Notes: a model not told the origin generated them from the sequence alone. DNA of 64,000 bases from an uncultured Robinsoniella sp. (GCA_900539655.1 UQCR01000001.1:1-64000); one strand, 5' to 3'. Counted from the first letter of the stretch, positions 44,501 through 53,199 are shown. Numbers and translations: made by a program.

Positions 44501-45120
44501 TTAAAATAGCCATGCGTGATCTGGAAATCCGTGGGGCAGGCAACCTGCTGGGTGCAGAGCAGCATGGACATATGGAAGCAATCGGCTATGATCTTTACTG
44601 TAAGATGCTTGGTGAATCGGTACGGGAATTAAAAGGCGAGAAAACAATTGAAGAATCCTACGATACGACAATTGATCTGGATATCGATGCATTTATACCG
44701 GAGCGCTATATCCGCAGCGAGTTCCAGAAGCTGGATATCTATAAACGCATAGCTGGCATTGAAAGTGAAGAAGAATACGATGATATGTTAGAAGAACTGA
44801 TGGACCGTTTTGGAGAACCGCCAAAATCAGTCCAGAACCTTCTGATGATTGCCAATTTAAAAGCCCTGGCACATAAGGGATTTGTGGTGGAAATATCCCA
44901 GAAGGGTGACTTTATTAAGTTTACCATGTTTGAACGGGCATGTGTAGATCCGGTCAAGATCGAAGAAATGTTAAAGCGCTACAATGGAAAAGTGAAGTTC
45001 ACCATTGAAGCGAACCCTTATTTCGTTTACAGTAAGCCAAGGAAGAGCCTGAAGGATAATGATGATATTCTAATGGTGGTAAGGGATATCTTAAATGATA
45101 TTCTGATGCTGAGGAATTAA
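41596..45120 (+). CDS. mfd: transcription-repair coupling factor
   Basis: This 1174-residue Mfd displaces RNA polymerase stalled at DNA damage and recruits UvrA. Seen in order: the UvrB-like N-terminal module, the RNA polymerase-interacting region beginning LSVGDYVVHENHGLGVYKG (about residue 500), the RecG-like helicase motifs GDVGYGKTEIA, DEEQRFGV, TLTATPIPRTLHMS and GRVGRSNRTAYAFL, and the C-terminal domain. Length is standard. AAGGTGTGAG overlaps the pth stop. Confidence 0.96.
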   Translation: MKTFTSPLKNLSEFEDIRRELMYHQGVLQVSGCIDSQKSHFMYSAGDGFQKKIILTYSDLKAKEIYEDYKFFDPNVMLYPSKDLIFYSADIHSNLIGQQRIAVMKALLENDKVTVITTLAGCMDHLLPLQYFAEHVLCLKNDSSMNLERLSEELVGMGYEKSSQVEGFGQFAVRGGILDIYPLTEENPIRIELWGDEIDSIRSFDVESQRSIENLEEIKVYPANEVIVDKAHLEQGIKKIEEESKKLYQTLRKQMKTEEAHRIQELTQEIKERLTDFRGVTGLDSYIHYFYDRDVSFLEYFDPKETIFFLDEPNHLEEEGSAVEEEFRESMMNRLAKGYILPGQTEVLYSYNEVIGKLNNRNCLALSTLETAKGDWKITNMHHMNVKSVNPYNNSFELLVQDLRRFKKDGYQVVLLSGSRTRAKRLSEDLREYDLNSFYTEDLDRKVKPGEILVTHGNTHRGYEYPLIKFVIISESDIFGKEKKKKKKRKNFEGQKIESFNELSVGDYVVHENHGLGVYKGIEKVEVDRVTKDYMKIEYSGGSNLYILATQLDVIQKYADSDAKKPKLNKLGTQEWNKTKTRVRSAVKDIAKDLVELYAVRQAREGFIYGPDTVWQKEFEEMFPFEETEDQLLAIEAAKKDMESTKIMDRLVCGDVGYGKTEIAIRAAFKAAQEGKQVVYLVPTTILAQQHYNTFVQRMKEFPVRVDLLCRFRTAAEQKRTIIDLKKGMVDIIIGTHRVLSKDVEFKDLGLLIIDEEQRFGVTHKEKIKKLKDNIDVMTLTATPIPRTLHMSLIGIRDMSVLEEAPMERMPIQTYVMEYNDEMVREAINRELSRGGQVYYVYNRVNTIVEMTNTIAKLVPEANVAFAHGQMKERELERIMFDFINGEIDVLVSTTIIETGLDISNVNTMIIHDADTLGLSQLYQLRGRVGRSNRTAYAFLMYKRNKMLKEVAEKRLHAIKEFTELGSGFKIAMRDLEIRGAGNLLGAEQHGHMEAIGYDLYCKMLGESVRELKGEKTIEESYDTTIDLDIDAFIPERYIRSEFQKLDIYKRIAGIESEEEYDDMLEELMDRFGEPPKSVQNLLMIANLKALAHKGFVVEISQKGDFIKFTMFERACVDPVKIEEMLKRYNGKVKFTIEANPYFVYSKPRKSLKDNDDILMVVRDILNDILMLRN

Positions 45121-45184
45121 AGAGCGAAATTTACGAAAATAGTAGGAAAAAAGTGAACTTTAGGTGAAAAATGAACAAAAAGGA

Positions 45185-45213
45185 TTGCGAGTATATTGAA
45201 AACAGGCTATAAT
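45185..45213 (+). promoter_or_regulatory. promoter of the PrsA/SurA-like gene
   Basis: TTGCGA (45185-45190) and TATAAT (45208-45213) are spaced by 17 bases. Confidence 0.65.
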
Positions 45214-45249
45214 ATAAGGAATTGAGACTTTCTAGGAGGAAACTTATTT

Positions 45250-46485
45250 ATGAATAAGCTAGGTAAAAAACTTGTGGCTGCCGGAATCTGTATCTGTATG
45301 GCAGCAGCGTCCCTGACAGGGTGTGGAAATGTAAATGCAGATGCGGCAGTGGCAACATTGGACGGGGAAAAGGTACCTTTCAAAATTGCAAATTTTATGC
45401 TTCGTTATAATCAGGCTCAGATGCAGACCTCATATGGTGCTATGTTTGGCGAGGATATGTGGAATACCGATCTTATGGGAAGCGGTACCCCATACGGTAC
45501 GACCTTTAAGACACAGATTATGGACAGTCTGGAAGAAATGCTGATTTTAGAGAAACATATGGCTGATTATGATATTACGGTTACCGATGAGGAAAAAGCT
45601 AAAATTGAGAGCTCCGCTAAGCAGTTTATGGAAGAGAATTCCCAGGAGACAATTGAAGAATTAACGGCATCCCAGGAGACGGTATCCAGGGTGTTAACGC
45701 TTTATACGATTAACAACAAGATGAAAAAGGCAATTGAAGCAGAGGCAGATACAAACGTATCCGATGATGAGGCTGCTCAGAAGACGGTATCTTATGTTTT
45801 ATTCAGTACAGCTGATACCACAGATGCAGATGGGAATGCAAAATCTCTAACAGATGATGAGAAAAAAGCCTTAAAGGATAATGCTCAGAAAGTTCTGGAT
45901 GCCGTAAAGGGCGGAAAAGAAATGGATGCAGCCGTGAAAGAGGTAGATGAAGAAAAATCAGCTTCCACATCTTCTTATGGAACAGATAACGGAACCCTGC
46001 CGGATGAAGTTAAGACAGCAGCAGACAAGTTAAAAGACGGTGAAACAGCAGACAGCGTGATCGAAACAGACAGCGGTTATTATGTTGTGCAGATGAAGAG
46101 TACTTTCGACAAAGAAGCTACCGAGACTCAGAAAGAGACAATTATCAACCAGAGAAAGAGCGACAAATACGAGGAAGTTTATACAGCATGGAAAGAAAAG
46201 GTTGAATTTAAAGTAGATGATAAGGTTTGGGGTAAGATCAGTTTTACAGATAAGGTTACTGTAAAGCAGACTGAGACCGAAGCTCAGAGCGATACAACGG
46301 AAGCCGGAAGCGAAGGAACTACAGATACTGCAGCAAGCGAGAACGCATCAGAAGCAGTATCGGAAAAAGCAACGGAGGCAGGTTCCGAAGCAGCTACTAC
46401 AGAGGCAGGTTCTGAGGCAGCTACAACAGAAGCAGCAACTACGGAAGCAGCAACCCAAGCAGCCACAACAGAAGCGGCTGAGTAA
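45250..46485 (+). CDS. SurA/PrsA-like peptidylprolyl isomerase lipoprotein
   Basis: The 411-residue protein has a lipoprotein signal peptide with lipobox LTGC (cysteine at about residue 25), a SurA-N-type helical region (about 30-170) and a parvulin-like domain (about 175-290; TVSYVLFSTADT, DNGTLPDEVKTA, IETDSGYYVVQM). The last 60 residues are low-complexity, rich in Thr, Glu, Ala and Ser (AATTEAGSEAATTEA). It would assist folding of exported proteins at the outer face of the membrane. AGGAGGAAAC precedes the ATG. Confidence 0.85.
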   Translation: MNKLGKKLVAAGICICMAAASLTGCGNVNADAAVATLDGEKVPFKIANFMLRYNQAQMQTSYGAMFGEDMWNTDLMGSGTPYGTTFKTQIMDSLEEMLILEKHMADYDITVTDEEKAKIESSAKQFMEENSQETIEELTASQETVSRVLTLYTINNKMKKAIEAEADTNVSDDEAAQKTVSYVLFSTADTTDADGNAKSLTDDEKKALKDNAQKVLDAVKGGKEMDAAVKEVDEEKSASTSSYGTDNGTLPDEVKTAADKLKDGETADSVIETDSGYYVVQMKSTFDKEATETQKETIINQRKSDKYEEVYTAWKEKVEFKVDDKVWGKISFTDKVTVKQTETEAQSDTTEAGSEGTTDTAASENASEAVSEKATEAGSEAATTEAGSEAATTEAATTEAATQAATTEAAE

Positions 46486-46507
46486 GTAAATAGAGTGATA
46501 CAGTATT

Positions 46508-46545
46508 AAAAAAGAAGCGCCAGCTAAGTTGACGCTTCTTTTTTG
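46508..46545. terminator. bidirectional terminator
   Basis: AAAAAAGAAGCG pairs with CGCTTCTTTTTT around a short loop, with flanking A and T runs. It separates the foldase gene from the convergent phosphoesterase gene. Confidence 0.85.
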
Positions 46546-46570
46546 TAAATAGCAGATCTTCTACAGGAGA

Positions 46571-47767
46571 TTATTTGCCAAAAGACACATTGATCTCCAC
46601 TACTTCACTCTTCGTTCCCACGCGCATATTCGGCCCCCAGACGCCTACGCCGGAAGTGACAATATTGTGCATGTTGTCTTTCTTCAGGTACCCGTATGGA
46701 TTTTCCCACATCAGACCAATTGTGAGATTACCTGGGAACATCTGGCCATCGTGGGTGTGGCCGCAGAGGTACAGATCCACACCGGCATCTGCGGCCTCCT
46801 GCAGGGCTTTCGGTTGATGGTCAATAAAAATGACCGGTTTTGTTTTGTCTAATTCCTGGGTTAACTGGGAAGGGGTTTTTCTGGTTTCTTTATCCTTTTT
46901 GGTAACAGAATAATCCTCTCTTCCGGTGAGGTAAAAATTATCATTGATCAGAACAGTCTGGTCTGCCAGAAGGGTAATGCCGGAAGCTTTTAGAAAATCC
47001 ACCATCTGAGTATCTGCACCGATCTTTTTTTCAGAGCCAAAGGTAAATCCTGCAAGGATTGGTTCCTCAATATCGTGATTTCCCCAACATGCATAAACAC
47101 CGTACTTGCTTTTAATCTGACTCAGAATACCGGCAATTTCATCAGGATTTTTTATGGCTTCAAATTCATTATCATAAATATCCCCCGCAATACACACGAT
47201 ATCCGGTTCCATGGCATTAATTTTTGCAACCATCTGTTTCATATGCCAGCTGCCGATGCTGTAACCAAGATGCATATCCGCTACCAGAGCAATTTTCAGG
47301 GATTTATCCGTACCGCCGGATTTATCTACGGTTACCTCATATCCGGTGTTATAAATATGCCTCGCATGGAGGGAGCCATAGACACTCAATGTGATAATAA
47401 CTATGGCGCAGACGGTACCGGTCAGTACAAAAGTTCTTCGGGAACGAAGTTTTTCCTGATCCACACACTTCAGATGACGCATTATAATACGGACGAAATC
47501 CACTACAGCCACGGTGAGCAGGATATACAGAAAGGTTCCAAGATAAAGATTACTGACCGTCTTTAAAAACCGGTGGATGACAACGGGTTCTTTGATCAGA
47601 AAGGCAGTTAACAGGGAAGTAGATACAAAAGCATAAGCTGCAATAAATACCACCCGAAACCATTTTTTCTTAAAATAATGGGTACATGCCCCCATCCATT
47701 TCAATATCCATCTAAGAATATAGAAGTTCACCAGGAGATAAACTGGTGATAAGAATAGTGCAATCAT
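46571..47767 (-). CDS. membrane-anchored metallophosphoesterase (YkuE/YaeI-like)
   Basis: The 398-residue protein has about four N-terminal membrane helices (residues 1-140), then a calcineurin-like domain with ADMHLGYSIG, AGDIYDNE, WGNHDIEE and GHTHDGQMFPG. The catalytic domain probably lies outside. Relatives hydrolyse lipid-linked pyrophosphates such as UDP-diacylglucosamine, or processed cell-wall phosphates; the substrate here is not known. The Shine-Dalgarno is weak. Confidence 0.85.
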   Translation of the reverse strand: MIALFLSPVYLLVNFYILRWILKWMGACTHYFKKKWFRVVFIAAYAFVSTSLLTAFLIKEPVVIHRFLKTVSNLYLGTFLYILLTVAVVDFVRIIMRHLKCVDQEKLRSRRTFVLTGTVCAIVIITLSVYGSLHARHIYNTGYEVTVDKSGGTDKSLKIALVADMHLGYSIGSWHMKQMVAKINAMEPDIVCIAGDIYDNEFEAIKNPDEIAGILSQIKSKYGVYACWGNHDIEEPILAGFTFGSEKKIGADTQMVDFLKASGITLLADQTVLINDNFYLTGREDYSVTKKDKETRKTPSQLTQELDKTKPVIFIDHQPKALQEAADAGVDLYLCGHTHDGQMFPGNLTIGLMWENPYGYLKKDNMHNIVTSGVGVWGPNMRVGTKSEVVEINVSFGK

Positions 47768-47839
47768 AATTCGGAAGCCTCTTTTCGTTTTGTTTGAAAA
47801 ATTGTAACACAGAATTGAAAAAAAAGCACGGGGTTTAAG

Positions 47840-47868
47840 TTGCGAAGTGGGAAAAGTTGTTTTATAAT
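47840..47868 (+). promoter_or_regulatory. promoter of the DUF975-like gene
   Basis: TTGCGA (47840-47845) and TATAAT (47863-47868) are spaced by 17 bases, the same elements as at 45185. Confidence 0.65.
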
Positions 47869-47914
47869 AAAAATAAAACCGACAGAATGATTACAGATGG
47901 GTGGAATTAAATAT

Positions 47915-48799
47915 ATGTGGAAGCGTCAAGAACTTAAGAAAAAAGGGAAAAGGGTGCTGAAAAAGAATTATTGGGCTGCGGTAGCAGTCTGCTTTATTCT
48001 TGCATTTCTGGGAGCGGAATACAGCTCATCTGCCACGGCTATCCACAAGTACAGCCAGCGGGAAGAGGACAGGCAGATCAATCAGGTAGAGGTTGTAAAG
48101 CCGGAGAACAGGGTTGATAACTGGGAGACTCTGCGCAGATTAATAAGGGGAGAAGAAAGCGAACAGCCGCTTTTTGATCGGAAAATTGATGAACTTTTGT
48201 CCTCCTCCTTTAATACCTTTACAGCGCCGATATCTTTTGTTTTTAAAGTGGTACGCGTTGATGGTGGTCTGTTTGAACGTTATCCGGTAATCGAAATGCT
48301 TTTAATTCTAATTGCTGCCGGAGGAGAAATTGCTTTTACGCTGCTGGTTACGAACTTGCTGACGGTTGGAGGTAAGCGGTTCTTTCTGGAGAGCAGGCTG
48401 GATCCCCAAACCAGAATCGGGAGGATTACATTTTTGTTTCGCAGAGGAAGGTTCTGGAATGGGGCGAAGGTGATGTTTTTCCGGTCTTTATTTACCGGAT
48501 TATGGTATTTAACCATTGTGGGAGGAGTTATTAAGTATTATGAATATCTGATGATACCATATATTCTGGCTGAAAATCCCCAAATTGACCGCAAGGAAGC
48601 ATTTCTGATTTCCAAAAAAATGATGAAAGGACAGAAATGGCGTACTTTCGTACTGGATTTCTCGTTTTTAGGCTGGGAGCTGTTATCCGCGGTTACGTTT
48701 GGGCTGGTATCTATATTTTTCACCAATGGATACAAAGGTGCCACAATGGCTGAACTGTATATGGCACTGAGAAATGACAGTGTAGAAAATCCGGTATAA
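47915..48799 (+). CDS. DUF975-like membrane protein
   Basis: The 294-residue protein starts WKRQELKKKGKRVLKKNYW, the charged N-terminal motif typical of DUF975 proteins, then a membrane helix, a polar stretch (about residues 45-110) and further hydrophobic segments with LAENPQIDRKEAFLISKKMMKGQ. Function is unknown for the family. The start at 47915 follows GGGTGG; an in-frame ATG at 47897 is possible. Confidence 0.75.
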   Translation: MWKRQELKKKGKRVLKKNYWAAVAVCFILAFLGAEYSSSATAIHKYSQREEDRQINQVEVVKPENRVDNWETLRRLIRGEESEQPLFDRKIDELLSSSFNTFTAPISFVFKVVRVDGGLFERYPVIEMLLILIAAGGEIAFTLLVTNLLTVGGKRFFLESRLDPQTRIGRITFLFRRGRFWNGAKVMFFRSLFTGLWYLTIVGGVIKYYEYLMIPYILAENPQIDRKEAFLISKKMMKGQKWRTFVLDFSFLGWELLSAVTFGLVSIFFTNGYKGATMAELYMALRNDSVENPV

Positions 48800-48803
48800 T
48801 ACG

Positions 48804-48874
48804 GATTTCTTAGATGATACAGATTTCTTAGATGATACAGATTCTTATATAATACAGATTTCTTACGTAATACA
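48804..48874 (+). repeat. short tandem repeat array (17-18 bases)
   Basis: Four units of GATTTCTTAGATGATACA type: two identical copies (48804-48821, 48822-48839), a 17-base variant (48840-48856) and a fourth (48857-48874). It sits between the gene's stop and its terminator, as does the 15-base array at 25926. Confidence 0.85.
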
Positions 48875-48886
48875 TCATTAGAATGT

Positions 48887-48923
48887 AAAAAGGCGATGGG
48901 GATGATTAGTCCTGTCGCCTTTT
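48887..48923. terminator. convergent terminator
   Basis: AAAAGGCGA (48887-48895) pairs with TCGCCTTTT (48915-48923). It ends the plus-strand gene and overlaps the stop of the minus-strand gene. Confidence 0.7.
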
Positions 48924-49569
48924 AATGTTTGGGTTTTGCCGGAGGGCGCGTTTGGTCTTTCGCATCATCCGTTATTCCCTCGCCGGTATTGGGGTGGATC
49001 ATGGAATGAGCAGTATCCAAACTGAACAAAGAAATTAAAATAATGCAGATTAGTATTTTGAAAAATGGTTTTATACGCTTATAGAGATTCCCAAGAAAAG
49101 GTGCCAGAAAATAGATAATGGCACATCCCCCGAGCCCGAAGACAACGGAACCTTCCAGGCAGATACGCCCGTTAATATTCAAAAAATAACCGCTGTAATC
49201 CCACCAGCGAATCCCCTTTGTCGTCTCCAGAAACCAACTTGTAAAATATTCGATTGCAGAACACAGAAACATATTTAAAAAGAAAGTTAGGACTGGACGG
49301 TGGAAAAACCTGCGCAGCAGCAGCAGAATCATAACACCTCCGCTTCCGTAGATTGGCAGCCAGGGTCCAAACAGTACGCCACGGTTTACGAATTCACCTG
49401 CCTGTGCGATGTGAAGCCCCACTTCCCATATCCATCCAATAAAAGAAAAGCTGAAAAACAACAGTATCAGCATTGCAGGACCGTATTTCATATTGTAATC
49501 AAAGCGCGGCGGTTCTATATGGTGTTCCTCGAGAAAGGAATCAATAGAATCCGTTACAGCATTTGCCAT
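48922..49569 (-). CDS. CmpB-like (ABC-transporter type IV domain) membrane protein
   Basis: The 215-residue membrane protein resembles the clostridial CmpB family (PF06541): FSFIGWIWEVGLHIAQAGEF, NRGVLFGPWLPIYGSGGVMI, AIEYFTSWFLETTKGIRWWDY and NINGRICLEGSVVFGLGG. Despite the Pfam name it lacks ATPase motifs and its role is not established. The short polar tail rich in Pro and Lys is cytoplasmic or external. AAAGGAGAAAC lies upstream of the ATG. Confidence 0.82.
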   Translation of the reverse strand: MANAVTDSIDSFLEEHHIEPPRFDYNMKYGPAMLILLFFSFSFIGWIWEVGLHIAQAGEFVNRGVLFGPWLPIYGSGGVMILLLLRRFFHRPVLTFFLNMFLCSAIEYFTSWFLETTKGIRWWDYSGYFLNINGRICLEGSVVFGLGGCAIIYFLAPFLGNLYKRIKPFFKILICIILISLFSLDTAHSMIHPNTGEGITDDAKDQTRPPAKPKH

Positions 49570-49770
49570 TTTGTTTCTCCTTTGTAAGTTGCAGTGATGT
49601 TTTGTAAATATATTTTATCACCTTACTTACACATTTGACAATACATATATGTGGGCTTTTGTAAATTGTGCAGGAAAAGATGGAAATGAAAGATAATCGG
49701 GTTCTTTAAAGTTATTTTAAGGTTAGTCGGTTATAATCCCCTTTGATAATAAAAATTGGGGGTAACGTAC

Positions 49771-50427
49771 ATGTTTGAATACGGAATAGATGAAAATGCG
49801 GTTTCGCAGGATTGTGATTTTTACCAGGAATCATTGGTTTTACTGGAAGGAGCTGTTATAGAGCTTACATCCAGGCTGGATATTATACGGAAATACAGAA
49901 AAGCCCATCATTACCGGGATCCCATAGAATACTGTAAATCCAGAATCAAATCCCCGGCAAGTATGAAAGAAAAGCTGCTGCGGCACGGTCTGGAACCAAC
50001 CCGGGACAATGCCATGACAAAAGTGCACGATGCTGCGGGAATCCGGGTCATCTGTGCGTTTGTGGATGATGTGTATTTTGTGGCAGAGATGCTGCATAAG
50101 CAGTCGGATATCTGGGTGCTGGAGGAAAAGGACTATATTCACAATCCAAAGCCCAATGGCTACCGCAGTTATCATATGATCGCAGAGGTGCCCATACATC
50201 TGGGAGATGGGATCTGCAGGGTATTTTGTGAAATTCAGATACGGACCATTGCAATGGATTGCTGGGCGAGCCTGGAACACCAGCTGAAATATAAGAAAAG
50301 TATAGCCAATCAGGAAATGATCGTAGGGGAATTAAAACGCTGTGCAGATGAAATCGCATCTGCTGACCTGAACCTGCAGACAATCCGGGATATGATTGAA
50401 GAGGAAGAAACGCTCTGGAAAGAGTGA
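49771..50427 (+). CDS. small alarmone synthetase (RelQ/RelP-like)
   Basis: The 218-residue protein carries only the (p)ppGpp synthetase domain: RIKSPASMKEKLLR, HDAAGIRVICAFVDDVY, HNPKPNGYRSYHMI and FCEIQIRTIAMDCWASLEHQ. The HD hydrolase domain and regulatory tail of long RelA/SpoT are absent. It should transfer pyrophosphate from ATP to GDP or GTP. The ATG at 49771 is 9 bases from GGGGG; an in-frame TTG at 49756 is less likely. Confidence 0.88.
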   Translation: MFEYGIDENAVSQDCDFYQESLVLLEGAVIELTSRLDIIRKYRKAHHYRDPIEYCKSRIKSPASMKEKLLRHGLEPTRDNAMTKVHDAAGIRVICAFVDDVYFVAEMLHKQSDIWVLEEKDYIHNPKPNGYRSYHMIAEVPIHLGDGICRVFCEIQIRTIAMDCWASLEHQLKYKKSIANQEMIVGELKRCADEIASADLNLQTIRDMIEEEETLWKE

Positions 50428-50559
50428 ACCGCAGTTTTCGAAAAAGCAATATTGGGATATGCCCGGAAAAAAAAGACGGTATACACAAATTATACATAGA
50501 AAGGGTGTATAGTAGTGGAGAAATAGATAACCAACTTAAGGAAAAACGGAGGCAGATAC

Positions 50560-51228
50560 ATGAGAATTTTGCTGGCGGAAGATGAGATAGATTTATCAAA
50601 GGCGCTGGTCGCTATTTTAAAACACAATAACTATTCGGTGGATGCAGTATATGATGGGGCAGATGCATTAGATTATGGATTTGCGCAAAACTATGATGGG
50701 ATTATTCTGGATATTATGATGCCCAAAATGAACGGTCTGCAGGTACTGGAAGAACTTCGGAAACGTGGAATCGGTACTCCGGTGCTGTTACTTACCGCAA
50801 AATCTGAGATCCAGGACCGCATAGCCGGACTGGATCTGGGGGCGGATGACTACCTGACAAAACCATTTGCAATGGGAGAACTGTTGGCAAGGGTACGTGC
50901 CATGATGAGAAGGCAGTCAGAGTTTACGCCCAGTACCATCACAATTGGAAATATAACATTAAACAAAGCTAACTATGAACTGTCCGGAGAAAATGCATCC
51001 TTTCGCCTGGGAAATAAAGAATTCCAGATGATGGAGATTCTCATGAATAATCCAAAGAGGTTAATATCAACGGAACAGTTTATGGAGCGGATATGGGGAT
51101 ATGATTCAGAATCAGAGATGAATGTAGTCTGGGTTTACATATCTTACCTGCGCAAAAAGCTGGCTGCACTCAATGCGAATGTGGAGATTAAAGCAGCGAG
51201 GGGCGTAGGTTATACACTTGAGGAATGA
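50560..51228 (+). CDS. OmpR-family response regulator
   Basis: The 222-residue protein has a receiver domain with phospho-acceptor Asp in GIILDIMMPKMNGL (about residue 51), the conserved LLTAKSEIQDRIAGLDLGA and TKPF lysine, and a winged-helix C-terminus (GNKEFQMMEILMNN, VWVYISYLRKKLA). The histidine kinase follows after 78 bases containing two hairpins. The signal is unknown. Confidence 0.92.
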   Translation: MRILLAEDEIDLSKALVAILKHNNYSVDAVYDGADALDYGFAQNYDGIILDIMMPKMNGLQVLEELRKRGIGTPVLLLTAKSEIQDRIAGLDLGADDYLTKPFAMGELLARVRAMMRRQSEFTPSTITIGNITLNKANYELSGENASFRLGNKEFQMMEILMNNPKRLISTEQFMERIWGYDSESEMNVVWVYISYLRKKLAALNANVEIKAARGVGYTLEE

Positions 51229-51253
51229 GTTTGAAACATAAATCGTTTCAAAC
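51229..51253 (+). repeat. inverted repeat after the response regulator
   Basis: GTTTGAAAC (51229-51237) and GTTTCAAAC (51245-51253) form perfect arms with a 7-base loop. They lie directly after the stop codon. A T run is lacking. Confidence 0.6.
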
Positions 51254-51268
51254 TTTCTATTGGCGCAG

Positions 51269-51290
51269 TACCGCAGACCTGTCTGCGGTA
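51269..51290 (+). promoter_or_regulatory. hairpin directly upstream of the kinase ribosome binding site
   Basis: TACCGCAGAC (51269-51278) and GTCTGCGGTA (51281-51290) are perfect 10-base arms around CT. AGGAGG begins 4 bases later. The stem may tune kinase translation relative to the regulator, or protect the mRNA. Confidence 0.6.
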
Positions 51291-51306
51291 TGCAGGAGGT
51301 ATAAAC

Positions 51307-52536
51307 ATGATTAAAAAGCTGCAAAAAAAATTTATATTGATTACCATGGGTGCCGTGGCTCTTGTGATGATTCTGCTAATCGGTGTAATAAATGCAGCGA
51401 ATATCTATCAGATGAACCGGAAGATGGATGGAGTCCTGTATGTGTTGTCAGAAAATGACGGGAGATTTCCGGAATATGAAAAGGATAAATCCACTAAGCT
51501 GAATGTGGGATTCGGATTTGAGATGACAGAAGAGACCCAGTATGAAACGCGATATTTCATTGTGGAATGCGGGATGGATGGCAAGGTGCTGCAGACGGAC
51601 ACCAGCCATGTAGCTGCAATTTCAGAGGCGGAGGCAAATGAGTATTCAGAAAAGGTGTTGGAGACCGGGAAGACCAGCGGCTTTAAGGGAATCTATAAGT
51701 ATATGGTGGTTGAAAAAGATTTTGGAACACTGACTGTGTTCGTAGACTGCCGCTCCCAGATTCAGATGGTGACCCTGTTCGCGATCTTATCTTTTGTAAT
51801 TGCCATATCCTGTCTGCTGCTGATCTTTATCCTGATCTTTCTGCTTTCCAAAAAAGCAGTTCAGCCGGTGATTGAAAATATGGAAAAGCAGAAGCAATTT
51901 ATTACCGATGCGGGGCATGAGATTAAGACGCCGCTGGCTATTATCTCCGCAGATGCAGATGTGCTGGAACTCAGTACCGGAAAAAATGAATGGGTGGACA
52001 GCATCAGGAGCCAGACATCCAGGCTGGATAAACTGGTGAAGAACCTGCTGACACTAGCCAAGATGGATGAAGAAAATATCCAGCTGGTTTTTGGTAATTT
52101 TCCGGTGAGTGAGGTAGTACTGGAAGCGGCGGCACCATTTGAAGCGGTGGCAGAGCTGCAGAATAAGCGTTTTGATCTGAATATTCAGCCCAATCTGATT
52201 TTACATGGGGATGAGGGCAGTATCCGTCAGTTAGTTACCATTCTGGTGGATAATGCAGTAAAATATGCCGAGCAGGGGGGACAGATTAAAGTTTCTTTAT
52301 CCACCACAGGCAAAGCGGTCAGGCTTGAAGTATATAATACCGGAGTGGATCTTCCAACAGATAATCTGAATAAGCTGTTTGACCGGTTTTACCGTGCAGA
52401 TTCCTCCAGATCCAGGGATACCGGAGGCTATGGAATTGGATTATCCATTGCCAGGAATATCGTAAAAACCCATAAAGGCAAGATCTCTGTACACTGTGAA
52501 GGCGGTAAGTCTATTTGGTTTACCGTATTGTTATAA
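51307..52536 (+). CDS. sensor histidine kinase
   Basis: The 409-residue kinase has two membrane segments (about residues 10-32 and 155-180) flanking an extracytoplasmic domain, no clear full HAMP, then the phospho-histidine in DAGHEIKTPLAIIS (about residue 203), the N box LVDNAVKYAEQGG, DRFYRADSSRSRDTGG and the G box GYGIGLSIARNIV. It is the partner of the upstream regulator. AGGAGGT precedes the ATG. Confidence 0.92.
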   Translation: MIKKLQKKFILITMGAVALVMILLIGVINAANIYQMNRKMDGVLYVLSENDGRFPEYEKDKSTKLNVGFGFEMTEETQYETRYFIVECGMDGKVLQTDTSHVAAISEAEANEYSEKVLETGKTSGFKGIYKYMVVEKDFGTLTVFVDCRSQIQMVTLFAILSFVIAISCLLLIFILIFLLSKKAVQPVIENMEKQKQFITDAGHEIKTPLAIISADADVLELSTGKNEWVDSIRSQTSRLDKLVKNLLTLAKMDEENIQLVFGNFPVSEVVLEAAAPFEAVAELQNKRFDLNIQPNLILHGDEGSIRQLVTILVDNAVKYAEQGGQIKVSLSTTGKAVRLEVYNTGVDLPTDNLNKLFDRFYRADSSRSRDTGGYGIGLSIARNIVKTHKGKISVHCEGGKSIWFTVLL

Positions 52537-52650
52537 AAATAAAAATTACAAAATAAAGAAAAATTAAGCATAATTTCCTCCATTTTACAAATAATAGATC
52601 ATGGGTACTAAAGTACGAACCATGAGAAAATAAATGGAGGAATTAATTTT

Positions 52651-53199
52651 ATGAAAGCTACAGGCATTGTTAGGAGAATTGACGACCTGGGTCGCGTGGT
52701 TATACCAAAAGAAATTAGAAGGACGCTTCGGATCAGAGAAGGCGATCCACTTGAAATCTTTACCGATAGAGAAGGCGAAATCATATTGAAAAAATATTCC
52801 CCGATAGGTGAACTGGGGGCATTTGCCAAAGAATATGCGGAATCACTGGCTTACAGCACAGGACATGGTGTCTGCATAACGGACCGTGACCAGGTAATTG
52901 CCACCGCGGGCGGAATAAAAAAAGATATGATTGGTAAAGCAATCAGTAAAGCATTGGAACGAATCATCAATGACCGTGAAAATGTTTTGTCAAACCGGGA
53001 TGACAAAAATTATGTGAAAATAACCGGAGAGGATATGGAAGAGAACCTTCCGCAGGTAATCAGCCCGATCCTCTGCGAGGGAGATGCTATTGGGGCTGTT
53101 ATTCTCATCAGCAAAGATGAGAAGGGAAAAATGGGTGATACGGAACGGATTGTAGCAAAATGTGCTTCGGGATTCATGGGACGTCAAATGGAACAATAG
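52651..53199 (+). CDS. spoVT: stage V sporulation protein T (SpoVT)
   Basis: The 182-residue protein has an N-terminal AbrB-type swapped-hairpin DNA-binding domain (MKATGIVRRIDDLGRVVIPK, RRTLRIREGDPLEI) and a C-terminal GAF-like domain, matching SpoVT in length and layout. SpoVT modulates sigma-G-dependent genes in the forespore. TGGAGG precedes the ATG. An imperfect palindrome, CATGGGTAC...CGAACCATG, lies at about 52600-52624 in its leader and could be an operator. Confidence 0.93.
   Translation: MKATGIVRRIDDLGRVVIPKEIRRTLRIREGDPLEIFTDREGEIILKKYSPIGELGAFAKEYAESLAYSTGHGVCITDRDQVIATAGGIKKDMIGKAISKALERIINDRENVLSNRDDKNYVKITGEDMEENLPQVISPILCEGDAIGAVILISKDEKGKMGDTERIVAKCASGFMGRQMEQ

Noticed and set aside
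50048..50599. Minus-strand frame of 183 codons across the alarmone synthetase gene
   Set aside because: It lies antisense to a clearly recognised gene, has no ribosome binding site and resembles no family. Other long antisense frames, such as 43384-43887 in mfd and 53516-53908 opposite the M15 peptidase, were dropped for the same reason.
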